From contig JAQFVV010006630.1 of assembly GCA_028023455.1 (NCBI GenBank), positions 436,001 to 500,000 of the forward strand: a DNA stretch of 64,000 nucleotides, given 5' to 3'. The position numbers were made by a program, and so were the translations under genes. Below are positions 1-11,680 of this stretch, piece by piece. Position 1 is the first letter of the stretch; the number at the start of each line of letters is the position of its first letter. Below the pieces are notes generated by a model that did no database searches, was not told where the DNA came from, and was given only the letters and a program-made list of their open reading frames with translations. This DNA is from Epiperipatus broadwayi. Its lineage: Eukaryota; Onychophora; Udeonychophora; Euonychophora; Peripatidae.

Positions 1-2670
1 AGCCATGCACATGTAAACAATGAAGATCAACCTACATTTTGTATTTAAAGTGGACATGTTCATTCATAGGAAAAATTAAGAAATAAAAAAAAATGCTTAT
101 TAAATTATTTCATATAATAGAACAATTGTGTCATTATGTGTATAATTTTGACAAGTTTGGGTCAGTTTGTTTACTCTTCAATATAATATTAACATCTGTT
201 TTAGTAGTGCGAGAGATAAATATTTCTCTCTCTTCCTAGATAAATGATATTTAATATTATGTTTTCCCTTAATTGGGAAAATGGCAAAAATATGTGTAAT
301 AAATGTATATATTTTTATACATCTCTACATCCTTACTAAGTATATTCTATATCATGATAAATATATATAATAAAAAATCCCTGAATAATACATGAAAGAA
401 AAAGAAAAAAATTTATTACATTATTAAACATAGCAATAATAAAAATAAATGAACATTTTCTCCCATTAGATTTTATCTTATTAGTCAAAGTTTGATCCAT
501 TCTTATGAGCAAAAATGACAAGAAAATGGATATTATAAGCAAATATTCCTATTAATGCATATATATATATTGATTATCCTGTTCGATGTTAGCATATTCA
601 GACAAAATTCAAACACTTTTCCAAAGGCAATAAAAATCATATATTGGTTTATGTACCGATGTCAGCATAGTGAGACAATATTTAAACATTTTCAAGTGTA
701 AGACAATTAAAATAGGTTTAAAATTATTTATTGATTTGTGAATTTTTTCCCATCCGTGAAGATATCTGTCATAATTTTAAATGATCTGGCCAATTTTAAA
801 ACAATTTAAAATATTATTACTTTGCAAGTTATTCAATAAAGATAAAAATAAATAAATACTTCTTTCACTTCCTTTCTATTAGCAAATTAAGATGTGTTTA
901 GTTACTTATTCTATTATAAATATGATATTCTAAGTGTTTTTAATTAATCTGTAACTTTTCATTTTTTATAATGAATCAAATTCGTGCTAAAATCTTCATT
1001 TGGCAGATGAGTTTTTTTTCTTAAGACAGAATAGGGAATAAAATCACGCAATTTTCTTTTAACTTTATTAAAGTTATATAATTTAAAAATGACTTTTCAG
1101 TTTGTTTATTACATCTCCTGAAACTTTCCTTCAAAATGATTTTGAATTATTTTTATTGAGATGATAATTTATAAACAAACAGTTTTCCGAGAGGCCCAGA
1201 GAAAAGTGCATATTTTCTACTCACAGTTCATAGCACCAAACTTCTGTTGACTTCTTAAAATTTTAAGGTCTGGAAACACTTCTGAAAATTTGTTTTACTA
1301 AAAGATGTTCTCACAGTTCAAAATAAAAACTGAAAGTAATTGACTGAAAAGTAACTAAGTTTAATGACTAACTCAAAGAAACTAAACTGACTGAAAAGTA
1401 ATTAAACTGAAAATTAACTAAAACTAACTCCACTGACAAGTAACTACACTCAACTAAAAACTTCACTGAACTAAACAGACTTCTTTTGTTCTATGCCCTT
1501 TTTATACACATATTAATCCCTCCGGGAATGCAATTTCAGTTGCCCACAGCTATCTCTGTAATCTCTTGATGAAATAAAAAACATTTAATTAGCAAAATAT
1601 TTTTAAAACAGAAAAGGCTTGAAATACTATTTGATATATTTTTAAAGATTCAAAAACAACTAAAAAAATAATTCCTTATGATATTAATTAAGATTTATAA
1701 TTTTAATTAATGAAAACAGTCTGACTATAGATAAAGATAATTTCAGTATTTTGAGCCTTCCCCATTTTACCTTGTTTTTACATTTCATACTTTAATTAAA
1801 TACACACATAAAAAAGATGTTTACAATTATATAAGAACATTTAATTTTCAGCAATAAATATTAATAGAATCTATTGCTTCTTTCATATATATATATACAC
1901 ACACATCATGCACACTACTGTTTTACGTTACTAAATAATTTTATTAATTTTACTAATTGCTCTAATCATTATGCTTATAGTGTGTGGGTAAATGGCATAT
2001 ATTTACAGTGAGGTCTGAATTGCAGGCCCCACAGGAGGCTAGTGTAGATTGTGAAGCATGAAGCTCGATGATGATTAGACATTGACTGCTTCAATACTAA
2101 ATATTATGTGAAAACCCTGTGTAAATTTAAATATTTTTTTAAAAAATAAACCAAGATATAAAATATAGAGTTGAGAAAACTTTACTTGGATTTAAAAAAA
2201 GAAAAGGGAAACTAAATTAAATAATTTGATACCTTAAACAAATTGTAATGTGAAAGAAATGTGAACTGTTTGTCCAGTATATGTGTGAAACAATTCGCAA
2301 AATAATAGCCATTCATTCATCTACTCGTGTAATAATATTTCTTTATATGTGTATATGTTGAAGTAAAGAACGATTAATGCAAATGTGTTTCAAATTATAT
2401 TACCTGTGTGTGGAAAATGACTTAATGTGTTGAATTACTTGAGATCGGACTAGAAACAGTATGATTAAGAACTTGAGATATATATGTCTTTTATTTATTT
2501 AAAAAAAGTTTTTGGTAAAACTTATGCTTAAATTTTAAGTTATATTTATAACATATTATGATTATATATATATTCATATTATTATTATATGCTATTTAAA
2601 TATTCATTCTATTTTAAATATTGGTCATTTTATATTTATGTATTATGGTCTAACATGCCAGAAAGAGGTT
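1..2670. other. AT-rich non-coding sequence
   Basis: No open reading frame here resembles a known protein; the longest frames are short and low in complexity. The sequence is strongly AT-rich with poly-A/T runs, a short (TA)n(CA)n tract near 1888-1906 and degenerate short repeats at 1333-1490. I see no promoter or RNA gene that I can defend. Confidence 0.6.
1333..1490. repeat. degenerate ACTGAAAAGTAACTAA-like repeats
   Basis: Variants of a ~16-25 bp unit reading roughly ACTGAAAAGTAACTAA recur six or seven times with substitutions and small length changes. The tract is not coding in any frame. It could be a minisatellite or part of an unrecognised element. Confidence 0.5.
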
Positions 2671-2826
2671 TACTACTACTACTATTACTATTACCACTAC
2701 CATTATTACTACTACTGCTACTAATGCTTCCAATGCTACTAATGCTACTACTGCTTGTACTGCTGCTGCTGCTGCTACTACTACTACTACTACTACTACT
2801 ATAGCAGTAGTAGTAGTAGTAGTAGT
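2671..2826. repeat. CTA/CTG trinucleotide array, switching to TAG
   Basis: The plus strand reads CTA/TTA/CTG triplets and turns into TAG/CAG triplets at about 2802, so the array is partly palindromic. It directly abuts the 3' end of retrotransposon copy B, whose 3' terminus reads AATAAAG, six more bases, then TTTAAAA on the minus strand. Leu-, Tyr- and Ser-rich frames across it are translation artefacts of the triplets. Confidence 0.9.
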
Positions 2827-2899
2827 TTTAAAACAGCTTTATTAAGTAAAAATGTTGTTATACATAGTGAAAAAATAGGTAACTTACATTATTTCATCA

Positions 2900-3535
2900 G
2901 TTACATTGCATTTTACAGAGAAATAACAAGTATTGAAATGGGAAAAAGTCAGTTAATGGGCAGGTTTTATGACAATAAAAAAAAAAAAATAAAGTTCTTC
3001 TTTGGGTAATGTTTTTTCCGTATGTAATTGTGGAATTGTGATTAGGTTGTTGGCATCTGAATTGATTGCCAAGTGTCTGTGAATAGTCCAAATGGAGCAA
3101 GTATTTGGTCCCTCTTCTTTATTGCTTGTAGTTTATTAAGGTAAATTGTTCTGTATTTGTGAGAAGTGGGGTTAAATACAAAATGACAGTGCACAAACCA
3201 GAGAGTGAAAAAAAGGTATTGTGTATTCTGATTGAGATAAAATTACCTGTCTGTATTGCATTAATTAATAACAATAGTATGGCATCATTACTTCCACAGA
3301 GTGTTTCAATTAGTTCTCTATAAATGTTAAGAGCACGACAGTCAGTGATAATATGGTTAATGGTCTCCTCATCCCTATGACAAAGCACACATATTGGATT
3401 GATATTGGCATTTTTCATTCTGTTGTCAGAAATAAACTTGTAGGTAACGCATCAAGATTAATCTTTACTAAGAAGTCAAGATATTTTGGTTCTAGGTGCC
3501 AATATTTGAATTTTTGTGTGTCTTATTTGATATTG
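2900..3535 (-). pseudogene. copy B: ORF2 C-terminus and 3' UTR
   Basis: Minus-strand translation shows the conserved KYWHLEPKYLDF block, then after a stop and a frameshift the zinc-finger-like CVLCHRDEETINHIITDC (C-x2-C-x8-H-x4-C) in the open frame 3119-3418. The tail about 40 residues on, rich in aromatic and basic residues, matches the ends of copies C, D and E. In this family the finger follows the RT and probably helps bind RNA or target DNA (inference from related LINE families). The coding part ends near 3119, and the rest to 2827 is 3' UTR with an AATAAAG signal. A stop and frameshifts make it non-functional. Confidence 0.75.
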
Positions 3536-3547
3536 AAAGACTACTGC
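3536..3547 (+). repeat. left target-site duplication of copy A
   Basis: AAAGACTACTGC occurs here and again at 8917-8928, immediately outside copy A. The sequence lies inside ORF2 of copy B. It contains CTACTGC, matching the CTA/CTG triplets that flank the other copies. Confidence 0.75.
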
Positions 3548-3674
3548 AAATATCAAATTTTAAAACTTCTGAAGTTCAAAAGATAAATAATAAAAATGGT
3601 ATTGAATTGCCAACAAATGTTGATAAATTTGACTTAAGCCTGCTTCAGAAAATGTAAAAGAAAATAATCCAAAA

Positions 3675-5548
3675 TTGAAAAATCAAAACTTACACGATTA
3701 TGTGGGTATTTATAATCAAGAGTCTATTGGAAATGAAAATAACAATACTCTAATTTCATCTCCTAATATTTTGAATGATAAAAAGTTTAGTTTTGAGTTA
3801 TATAATAAAACTAACAATTCAAACTTTAAAAATAATTGCATAGAAGATAGTGATGATTCTTCAAATGAAATTAGCAATTTGATTGATACCAGGGTTAATG
3901 ATAAAGAACATAAGACTGTGGATAAAGCTAAACAAAATAAAACTGTTGAAGTTTGCAAGAATATAAATAAAGACAATAGTTATCATTACTCAATATTACA
4001 TGAAAATGATAATAAAGAAATTAATGAAAACAAAATGAGCTATGCTCAGACGGTTAAAACTAAAATACCAACAAACAATTGTACTATCTCACATCATTCT
4101 TCACAAAACTCACTTCTCTCTCTAGACCTTGAAGATGATGATGAAGAAACAGAGCAAACTCATTTTGATCACACAAAAGTATCAATTATTAATGCAAAAA
4201 ATGCAGATAATTCTTTTACTCCCTCATGGGACGATTTTAATAAAATCAATAAAAAAATTAATTTATCTATTCCTCAAGCACTTTTAGACTCTTTCAAAGT
4301 ATATCAAAAGGAGAACACATTAATTATCTCAGCAACTAACAATGACATTAAACCTTTACTCTTACCTATAGATTTATTATATAACACTCTTAGTTTAAAT
4401 AAACATTGGAATTATATAAATAAAGTGTATCATCATCAAAACAAAAGATATCTTATTTTAGAATTTGCTTCTATTACATACAAAACAGCTTTTATAAATA
4501 CTTACAGAATGCTTGGAGATTTATGGTTATGTAAAGTTGATTTAAATATAAAAAGATCCCTAAAAGGTACTATAAGAAATTGCTACCCAGGATTTGATTC
4601 ACATGATCTTCAAAAAATACTAAACATTTATGGCATAACTTCAGAGTTTTTTTTTTAAATGAGAAGGGAGCTCCTTCCCATGTGCTTTCGAACATAGCCT
4701 CATTTAATTTAGCCCTTAAAAAATATCACTGCTCTAGACATCCCATCATTTCATACGGTTGCAAAGACTAACTTAGTAATAAGTTTTCAAGGAGTTCCAT
4801 CACAGTGTTATATATGCAAATCAAGAGACCATCTAATTAAAGACTGTCCGAAAAGTTTTTGCCAAAGATGTAATATTAAATCATCTAAGTTTCACCGTTG
4901 CCCAGTTTCGGATTATCAAAACAAACAACGGGAAGATTCCTGTTTTGCATCAAACATTGATCATCATAGAAATTCTTTTTCTCATAATTCTTCTTCAATT
5001 GTTAATATTCAAAATAGGCAAAGTAGCCAATTAGAAAAAAATCAACAACTCAAATCACAAGAGATTACAGGGATTCTTCACGAAGAAATAGAAAAAAAGA
5101 AAAAAGAAATAGAAGATCAATGTTTTCTTAATACTTCTGAACAATTAATTAATTCTCATTTAAATAAGAGTTATACCAAGATTACATAAACGAAAAAAGA
5201 AAGAAATTTAATTACAAATTTAGATAAAACTACTGAAATAATAACAAATGATTCTTCTAATAGTTCAAGCACACTTTGTGACTCTGATAATGACTTAAAT
5301 TCTATTACTAAACATCCTAACAAAAAGAAAAAAAAATTAAAAAAAATCAAGAATATGAAAATGAATTAGATAATCTAATGCAGATAGAGAAGTCTAATAC
5401 ATCATTAAGTACAACAAATAATGTGATTGCTTATATCACTCCTACAAATTCAGGGTCACATCTTAATTTATTAACACCTGAAGTGGTAGAAGACAAAGAG
5501 AGTGATTTCCAATTCTCACCCTTAGTTGGATTTGATGTATTGGAATGA
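3675..5548 (+). pseudogene. copy A ORF1 (CCHC nucleic-acid-binding protein), frameshifted
   Basis: An open frame of 327 residues starts at 3675 (MKNQNLHDYVGIYN). It is Asn/Asp/Glu/Lys-rich and probably disordered to about residue 180, then has a folded block related to the RNA-binding part of the other ORF1 copies (GTIRNCYPGFDSHDLQKIL). The frame breaks at a T-run at 4648-4657, and the protein continues in other frames with two zinc knuckles at about 4800-4912: CYICKSRDHLIKDC, then CQRC with a downstream HRC. The tail is charged and ends in SPLVGFDVLE at the TGA 5546-5548. ORF1 proteins of this type bind and package the element RNA. At least two frameshifts and an in-frame stop near 5187 show this copy is dead. 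Confidence 0.75.
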
Positions 5549-5621
5549 TTCTTTCATTTTTTCCATTGATTCCTAATCAGTTTAATTTACATTTTAAAAT
5601 TCTAGTTTTTATCAATACTCA

Positions 5622-6446
5622 ATGAAAATTAAAATAATATGTATAAATGTAAGAGGATTAAACTCTTTACAATGTGTCTATGCTATAAAAGATTTTTTCT
5701 TAAAAGAAACACCAGATATTATTTCCTTTGCAGAAACTAAATTACATATAAACAGCAACTGCAAAATATCAGAAATTTTATCTTCACTAGGTCTATTTAA
5801 ATTCTCCATAGCAAATTCTCCATCAGGAGGAGTTGCATTCATAGTAAATCACATCTCTAAATTTACAACCTTTAATATTATCCATTTAGATTCAAATGTT
5901 ATAATAGTTAATTTTGTATTTGGTCAGACAAATCTAAATGTAATATATCTCTATCTACAAAATAATAGTAATACGATTTATAAAGTAATACATATAATTA
6001 ACTTGGCTCTTTATCATAGTTCAGCATCAACTATTCTATTGGGCGATTTTAATCTTCCTTATCACACATTTGACAGAAAATATTTACATTTAATTAATTA
6101 TGGTCTCATGTCAGCTCAAGGTTTCTTTAATAATAATGCTTATTCTTTCTACACAAAACAGTATTCTTCACTTATAGATTTGATTTATTACTCTCCTGGC
6201 ATACATTTCAAGATTGAAACATCTCTAAAACATGTTTTTTTCTCTGATCACCTAGCTTTAAAAATTTTGCTTTGCATAAATGGGCCAATTAATATTATTG
6301 ATGGTCTTCCAAGAACATCAAGACTAATTAATAAATTTACAACTCTCGAGGCTGTCTTTTCTGAGGCCTACATTTATTTTCACAAGGCAAATATCCTATC
6401 TCGGCCACCAATTGATGCCTGGTTTACTTTTACTGAAATTCTGTAG
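5622..6446 (+). pseudogene. copy A ORF2: APE-type endonuclease domain
   Basis: The first 274 residues of ORF2 form an exonuclease/endonuclease/phosphatase domain. Visible catalytic motifs, in order, are INVRGLNS near the start, FAETKLH (the metal-binding Glu) at about residue 39, LLGDFNLPYHTF at about 140, SLIDLIYYSP at about 183 and FFSDHLALK (the His general base) at about 206. In LINEs this domain nicks one DNA strand to prime reverse transcription. All signature residues are present, so the domain looks intact even though the frame shifts at about 6430-6446 just after it. I chose the ATG at 5622 because it precedes the first conserved beta strand (MKIKIICINVRG). Confidence 0.85.
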
Positions 6447-7898
6447 AAAACAAAATGGACCATGTAAAATGCTAAAAGAAATGGATTCTCTGTCTGCCAT
6501 AATGAATTCAATGCCCTCTACAACACTTAATATTAATAAAATACTTCAAATTAAAATTAAATATAAAGAATTACAAAGGGCACTACTGAAAATATTTCTA
6601 TTAAGAGATCTAAAGTTTTTCTAGCAAATAGACATGCCTGGACTAAAAGTTATATTCGTTGGGCATTAGGATCAAAACCAAAACTTATTACACCTTTATC
6701 CATTTTAGACAATGGAGCCAACTATGCTGGTTCTTCAATGCTAATGATTATTAGGAATTTCTTCTTCAATAAACTTTGTACAACATACGGCAATCAAATT
6801 AGAACCATATTCAACAATAATCAAAAAAATGATCATGAAATAACTGAGCAATTAATTTTAAACAAATTAAATTCACTTCCTGAAAAAACACATCCTGGCT
6901 CTCATGGCCTCCCAAAATTTGTACTATCACATTTGGCTCACTTTACTGTTCCAATTATAAAAGGTGTCATTGACGTCATAGCCTCAAGTTGTCAAGACAT
7001 ACCTGGCCTCTACCCTATTTCATTGGTGCCTTTTTTAAAAAAAAAAGGTCTTCCCTCTATTACATCAAATATAAGACCTATCTCTATGACTCCTCTTCTT
7101 ATTAAAATCATAGAAGGGCTGATTAAAGACAAGATTCAACAAAACATTTTAGATAATATTTCTTCTACTCAATATGCAAAGAAAGGTTCATCCACAATGC
7201 ATGCAATTTGCCTTTTCAAAATTTTAACAGAATACATTAGAATTAAGAGAAAATCAAAGCCAATAGCTGTACAACTAGATATTATAGCAGCATTTGATTC
7301 AGTAAGAATTGAAATATTAATGAAAACACTACAACAATATGGAATTCCCTCCGTCTATCTTACTATGATAGAGAATCATCTATTTAATAGAGAAATTTTC
7401 ATTACACTCAATGGTAGAATTGCACCTGGCTTTAAACCATCAATTTCTATTCCTCAGGGCTCACCCTTGAGTGCACTTTTATTCATTGCTTATATTAACC
7501 CCCTTCTCATAGAAATGGAAACAAAACTTCCTGGAGTTTTTGTTCCTTTTCTAAACAAAGAAATTAAACATCTTGCATATATGGATGATATTGTTGTAAT
7601 GCTGCCATCAGCTAAACACCTACCAGAACTTGAAAAAATCCTTAAAAAGTTTTCATCGGAATACAAATTAAATTTTAATCTAGAGAAATCTGCAGTTTGG
7701 AAACTTCATTCAGGAGAAAATGTCCCTGCATGTTTCTCATCAAAACCTCAACCTTTTTTAGGTATACCAATGTACCTTTCACCAAACAAAATGAGAAAAA
7801 TGTTACAAGACAAACTGATTATATCAACAAAAAAAATAATAGATTCTCTAAAAAGCATTTACTTATCTTATAAATTCTCTTGTTTTCAGCAGAATTAA
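6412..7898 (+). pseudogene. copy A ORF2: reverse transcriptase domain
   Basis: After frames 6412-6624 and a break, frame 6738-7898 (386 residues) carries the RT: HPGSHGLPKFVLSHL (motif 0), SNIRPISMTPLLIKIIEG (motifs 1-2), VQLDIIAAFDSV (motif A with catalytic Asp), IPQGSPLSALLFIAYINP (motif B), LAYMDDIVVML (motif C, YMDD-type), NFNLEKSAVW (motif D) and PFLGIPMYLS (motif E). All catalytic aspartates remain. This domain would copy the element RNA onto the nicked target. It is split from the endonuclease and from the C-terminal part by frameshifts, so no full ORF2 protein can be made. Confidence 0.88.
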
Positions 7899-8652
7899 TT
7901 ATTATTTACCGATTTTAAACCCTACTAAAAAATTTACTTCGCAAATTAACTCATTGTGCTCTGGCCTCCTTTGGAAAAAAAAAGTGGTCTGTATCAGTAT
8001 ACGTAAAATGCAAAATCCAAAAATACTTAATGGCCTAGGTTTACATTCAATTAGTACATTATTAATTAAAAATATAGTTAATTTATTCTATTACATCAAG
8101 ATTGAATTTAATTACCAAAACATTATTAACACAATCATTCCCACAGATACGCCTCCCCCGAATATTAAAAAAAATTGGCTACAACTTCTCATCTCACTTA
8201 TTGATAAACAAATGGATTTAAATGAAATTCTTTTTAATAATAAGCACACATATTGGGACACGTTTAAAATGATAAATCCTCAGCTGATATGCCCTCCTAG
8301 TTATCTTGAAGTGACTAATATCAATCTTTTTAATAAAATGAGAAAATGGTATTTAATGCCTAAATATATTGATTTTATCATTAAAATAAATCTATCTTCA
8401 CTTCCTACCAACGATTTCCTTGTTTCAAATAGAGGATTTAAAAGGATTGATTCCTTATGTATTTTGTGTAAAAAAGATAGTGAAACATTTGATCATATTC
8501 TTGTTTCTTGCTCGGGACTAAGAGAAGCAAAATATATAATTCAAAATTATTTCAATAATCACAATCAAGAACTCTTTGATATCATTCATAATATCAAAAT
8601 GGGTAATTTCTGCAATATCAGAAGATGCATATTTATTAACTACGTAATATAG
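7899..8652 (+). pseudogene. copy A ORF2: thumb and C-terminal zinc finger
   Basis: Frame 7954-8652 (232 residues) continues ORF2. It includes the block IIPTDTPPPNIKKNW shared with the other copies, then WYLMPKYIDFIIKINLSSLP and CILCKKDSETFDHILVSC, a C-x2-C-x8-H-x4-C finger close to the C-terminus. Fingers of this kind end the ORF2 proteins of several LINE clades. The short tail to 8652 is truncated relative to copies B, C and E by an early stop. Confidence 0.78.
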
Positions 8653-8916
8653 TTACTTAGATGTCATATAGTTATAACCAATTCTCCATTGGACTCACAA
8701 CTTTTTATTTGAGATACATTTAATTCTATTTGAAAAAAAGATAAGCTTCTTGCACCCAAAGAAATCTACCTATCCACATGGACTGGTTCTTAGTACAAGA
8801 AATTCAGGAAGTTATTAGTAAAAATGTAAATTTATACTAGATTTTTTTTGTTGTCTAGAGAAATTCATTTGTAACACTTTATATAAAATAAAGTCTATAT
8901 TCTTTTTTTAAAAAAA
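8653..8916 (+). other. copy A 3' UTR
   Basis: This is AT-rich sequence downstream of the copy A stop codon. An AATAAAG signal at about 8888 is followed by a T-run and an A-run, then the right-hand target-site duplication. The poly-A is short and not preceded by the TTTAAAA terminus seen in copies B, D and E. Confidence 0.6.
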
Positions 8917-8928
8917 AAAGACTACTGC

Positions 8929-10430
8929 TATGGCAATGAGTGGTAGAGTTTGCATTTATAATTTGATATGCATCCCCGTATTTTAATTTATTTGCTGTTT
9001 GATCATTCTGCTTATTGTACATATTTATTAAAACCAAAAGGTTATGTATGAATTTGTTACTAGTGGGTGGAGGTGTATCTGTTGGAACTATTGGAATGAA
9101 AACTTCACCAAACTCAAAGTTGCTGATAATTTTTTGAATAGTGTTACATGCTTTTTGAAAAAAAAGTAGTAATGCTGTGTAGTGAAAGGCCATTATCTTT
9201 GGAATGTTTTTGTAACTTGTTGATACTAATGGATACAATTTTTTGTTCCAAATTAACTGCATGCACAATGAATTGATCTTGCGAATAAATGAGTTGGTGA
9301 ATTTAATAATTGGGGCATAATAATTAATTTTAGGAAAAATTAACATATTGATTAAAGAGATTTTACTATGAATTGATAAATATGCTTTAGTTAAAGAATT
9401 GATTAATTTATTGATTGAATTTAGTAAGTTATTTTGTATTAAAATTCTGGCTTGATTTGTAGAAAGGTGGAAAAGTATTCCAAGAAAAGGGTGGGGTGTG
9501 TGAGAGTTAATTGTCTTAATTGGTGAGCCTGTGAGTAGGGACCACACAGCCATTTTTTCCTGATTAAATTTCAATTGATATTGTGTTGAATATTTTTCTA
9601 ATATTTTATGTAAATCTGGTAACATTTGTTTTGAGGGGAGGAAGACTATTACATCATCCATGTAGGTGAGATGCTTAACTGTTTGTTTAAGTGTATGGGA
9701 GTACACACCCGGGAGCTTTGCTTCTATTTCTGCAAGAAGTAGATTAATAAAAGTGACGTATAGAAGCGAGCTGAGTGGAGAGCTCTGTGGTATAGAATTA
9801 TGTGGAATGAAAGAAGGTGATGTTTTTCCATTGAGGGTTATTTGTAGGCTTCTATTTATTAATAAGTTAGCCAGTATATACATTATTGGTGTTTGAATGT
9901 TATAATTGCCTATTAAACAAAGAAGGCTATCAACTGGCACAGAGTCAAATGCTGGTTTTATGTCTAGCTGAACTGCCACTGGTGCTGCATTTCTTTTGGT
10001 TTTAATATTCTCCTGTATGATTCTAAATAGCATTAGTGCTTCTGGTATGGAGTTGCCTTTTTTGGAAAATTGGAATTTAGACAGATGCCGGAGTATCAAA
10101 GGCTGAATTTTGTCCTTAATTATGGGCTCAATGATTTTTATTATGAGTGGTGACATTGAAATCGGCCTTAAATTGTGAAGCGGGGATGACTGTATTGTCT
10201 TTTTTTAAAAATGGAACTATTGAAACTGGGTATAGTAGATGGATATTGTGTATCTGTTGAGACAAAAAAGTCAACATATTATATTTTATAGGAATAGTGT
10301 AATAGTTAAGATGGTGAAATAGAAATTTCGAGATGGCATGAAGTCCTGGGTGTGCATGATTTGGCATGCTGCTTATTTTTACTTCAATGTTTTTTTTTGG
10401 TGATATTATGTGATTTATTTGATATCCCAA
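8929..10430 (-). pseudogene. copy B ORF2: reverse transcriptase domain
   Basis: On the minus strand two frames carry the RT. Frame 10128-10430 has HAHPGLHAISKFLFHHL (motif 0) and PVSIVPFLKK; frame 8879-10156 has SPLIIKIIEPIIKDKIQ (motif 2), VQLDIKPAFDSV (motif A), SIPQSSPLSSLLYV (motif B, with Gly changed to Ser in the usual PQGSP), LTYMDDVIVFLPS (motif C), KFNQEKMAVW (motif D) and PFLGILFHLS (motif E). The frame ends where copy A is inserted, and its last dozen residues are read from copy A's tail. The motif B change and a frameshift near 10150 suggest an inactive enzyme. Confidence 0.85.
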
Positions 10431-10470
10431 AATAAAATTGACCCAGATTGGGTTTAGGTTTTTGTTGAAA

Positions 10471-11651
10471 TCATGTTTTAAAGTGATCTAATATAGGGAA
10501 AATCATATTCTCACCTGTGATCATATTCTGATCTGCTATGAGAATGGATGATGGGGTTGGGCTTTGACTACTATATCCCAGAGCCCAACGAATGTAGCCT
10601 GTCGTCCAGTTGTGGGTGTCTCTAAGATATAGTTTAGCTTTTTTAATTGATATATAGTTTGCCAGTATGAGTTGTGTGTCTTTGTATTCCTGCTTAAGCT
10701 GAAGAATAGTGTTTATTGACTGTGGATTGGCTGTTGTGGAATTTAATTTGTCCCTTATCAATTCTAGTTTATTTAATGTTTTGGTGGGTGGTGGATTTCT
10801 CATTGTGTAATGTCTGATTGTAGTAGTGAGGATGTTGATATAAGTAAACCAGGCTTCTGCTGGGGCTAGAGATAAAATGTTTAATCTGTTCAATTGTATA
10901 TAAATTTCCGATAATACAGCTTCTGACGCATTGACTTTAAATAGAAGACGAGTAGTATTGGATAAGGACAGGGTTGGCTGTGTATATGTAGGTGGGCTAA
11001 TTTCAACTTTTAGAGCATCATGGTCTGAGAAAGGGACTGGATGAAGTGAAGGTTTTATTTGAAAGTGGAGTTCAGGTGAATAAAAGAGTAAATCTATTAA
11101 TGTTGAATGCTGTCTATTGTAAAATGAAATTGTGTTTGAAAGAAAGAAACTATCCGCACTCTTCAGTTTCTTGTTAATATATTGCAAATATTTTCTTATC
11201 AAATCCTCATATGTCATGTTGAAATCACCTAGTATTATTGTAGGGTATGGGTTTGTAGATAGGTGTAGGTTAATGGTGTTGATCAGTTGATGAATTAGTG
11301 TAGATTTATTATATAAGTACAGTGATATAATGTTCAGTTTAAAATCTTTATTATGAAGTGACAAAATTATCATATGCTGGTCACAGTATAATATATTAAA
11401 GGATTGGATCTGAGAGGTGTGGTGAATCAAAAAACCAATGCCTGCCACTGAGTAGTTGAAAATTGAGAACTTTTTATAGCCAAATTTGTTTAGGTAATGG
11501 TCTGGCTTAAACCTGGAGTTAACAGAATATTTAGTCTCTGAAAAAAAGCAAATGAGAAGGTGAATGTATTAACCAATCTGTAATTGCATGCATTCTTTTT
11601 GTGGAATTGATTCCCCTCACATTGACTGTAGTAATTATTAGTTTCATTTTC
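10471..11651 (-). pseudogene. copy B ORF2: endonuclease domain
   Basis: ORF2 of copy B starts at about 11651 on the minus strand (MKLIITTVNVRGINS). After a frameshift near 11450-11530 it runs in the open frame 10471-11448 (325 residues). Catalytic motifs seen are ILGDFNMTYEDL, TLIDLLFYSP and PFSDHDALKV. The strand carrying the first ETK motif is damaged by the frameshift. After the nuclease comes the conserved linker with TGYIRWALGYSS. The start lies about 30 bp after the ORF1 stop at about 11681. Confidence 0.8.
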
Positions 11652-11680
11652 TAGCTAAAGTGAGGTGTGTAGATTAGTGT

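Larger units (their letters stand above)
3548..8920 (+). mobile_element. non-LTR retrotransposon copy A, inserted in copy B
   Basis: This is the only plus-strand copy of the family and, at about 5.4 kb, nearly full length. It has a short leader (3548-3674), ORF1 (3675-5548), a 73-bp gap, ORF2 (5622-8652) and a 3' UTR with AATAAAG and a short A-run at about 8888-8919. A 12-bp duplication flanks it. ORF1 carries CCHC knuckles; ORF2 has endonuclease, RT and a C-terminal CCHC finger, the layout of the L1/Tx1-type LINEs. Its ORF1 tail lacks the GVDIH motif found in copies B, C, E and F, so it seems to be a separate subfamily. Frameshifts in both ORFs make it inactive, but it is younger than B, which it interrupts. 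Confidence 0.85.

Noticed and set aside
2589-3009. Leu-, Tyr- and Ser-rich open frames over the array
   Set aside because: They are translations of CTA/CTG triplets and do not extend into any recognisable domain.
2827-8920. 5' inversion (twin priming) of a single element to explain opposite strands
   Set aside because: Copy A contains its own complete C-terminus and 3' UTR, so the minus-strand 3' fragment belongs to a second element (copy B). The 12-bp duplication confirms nesting.
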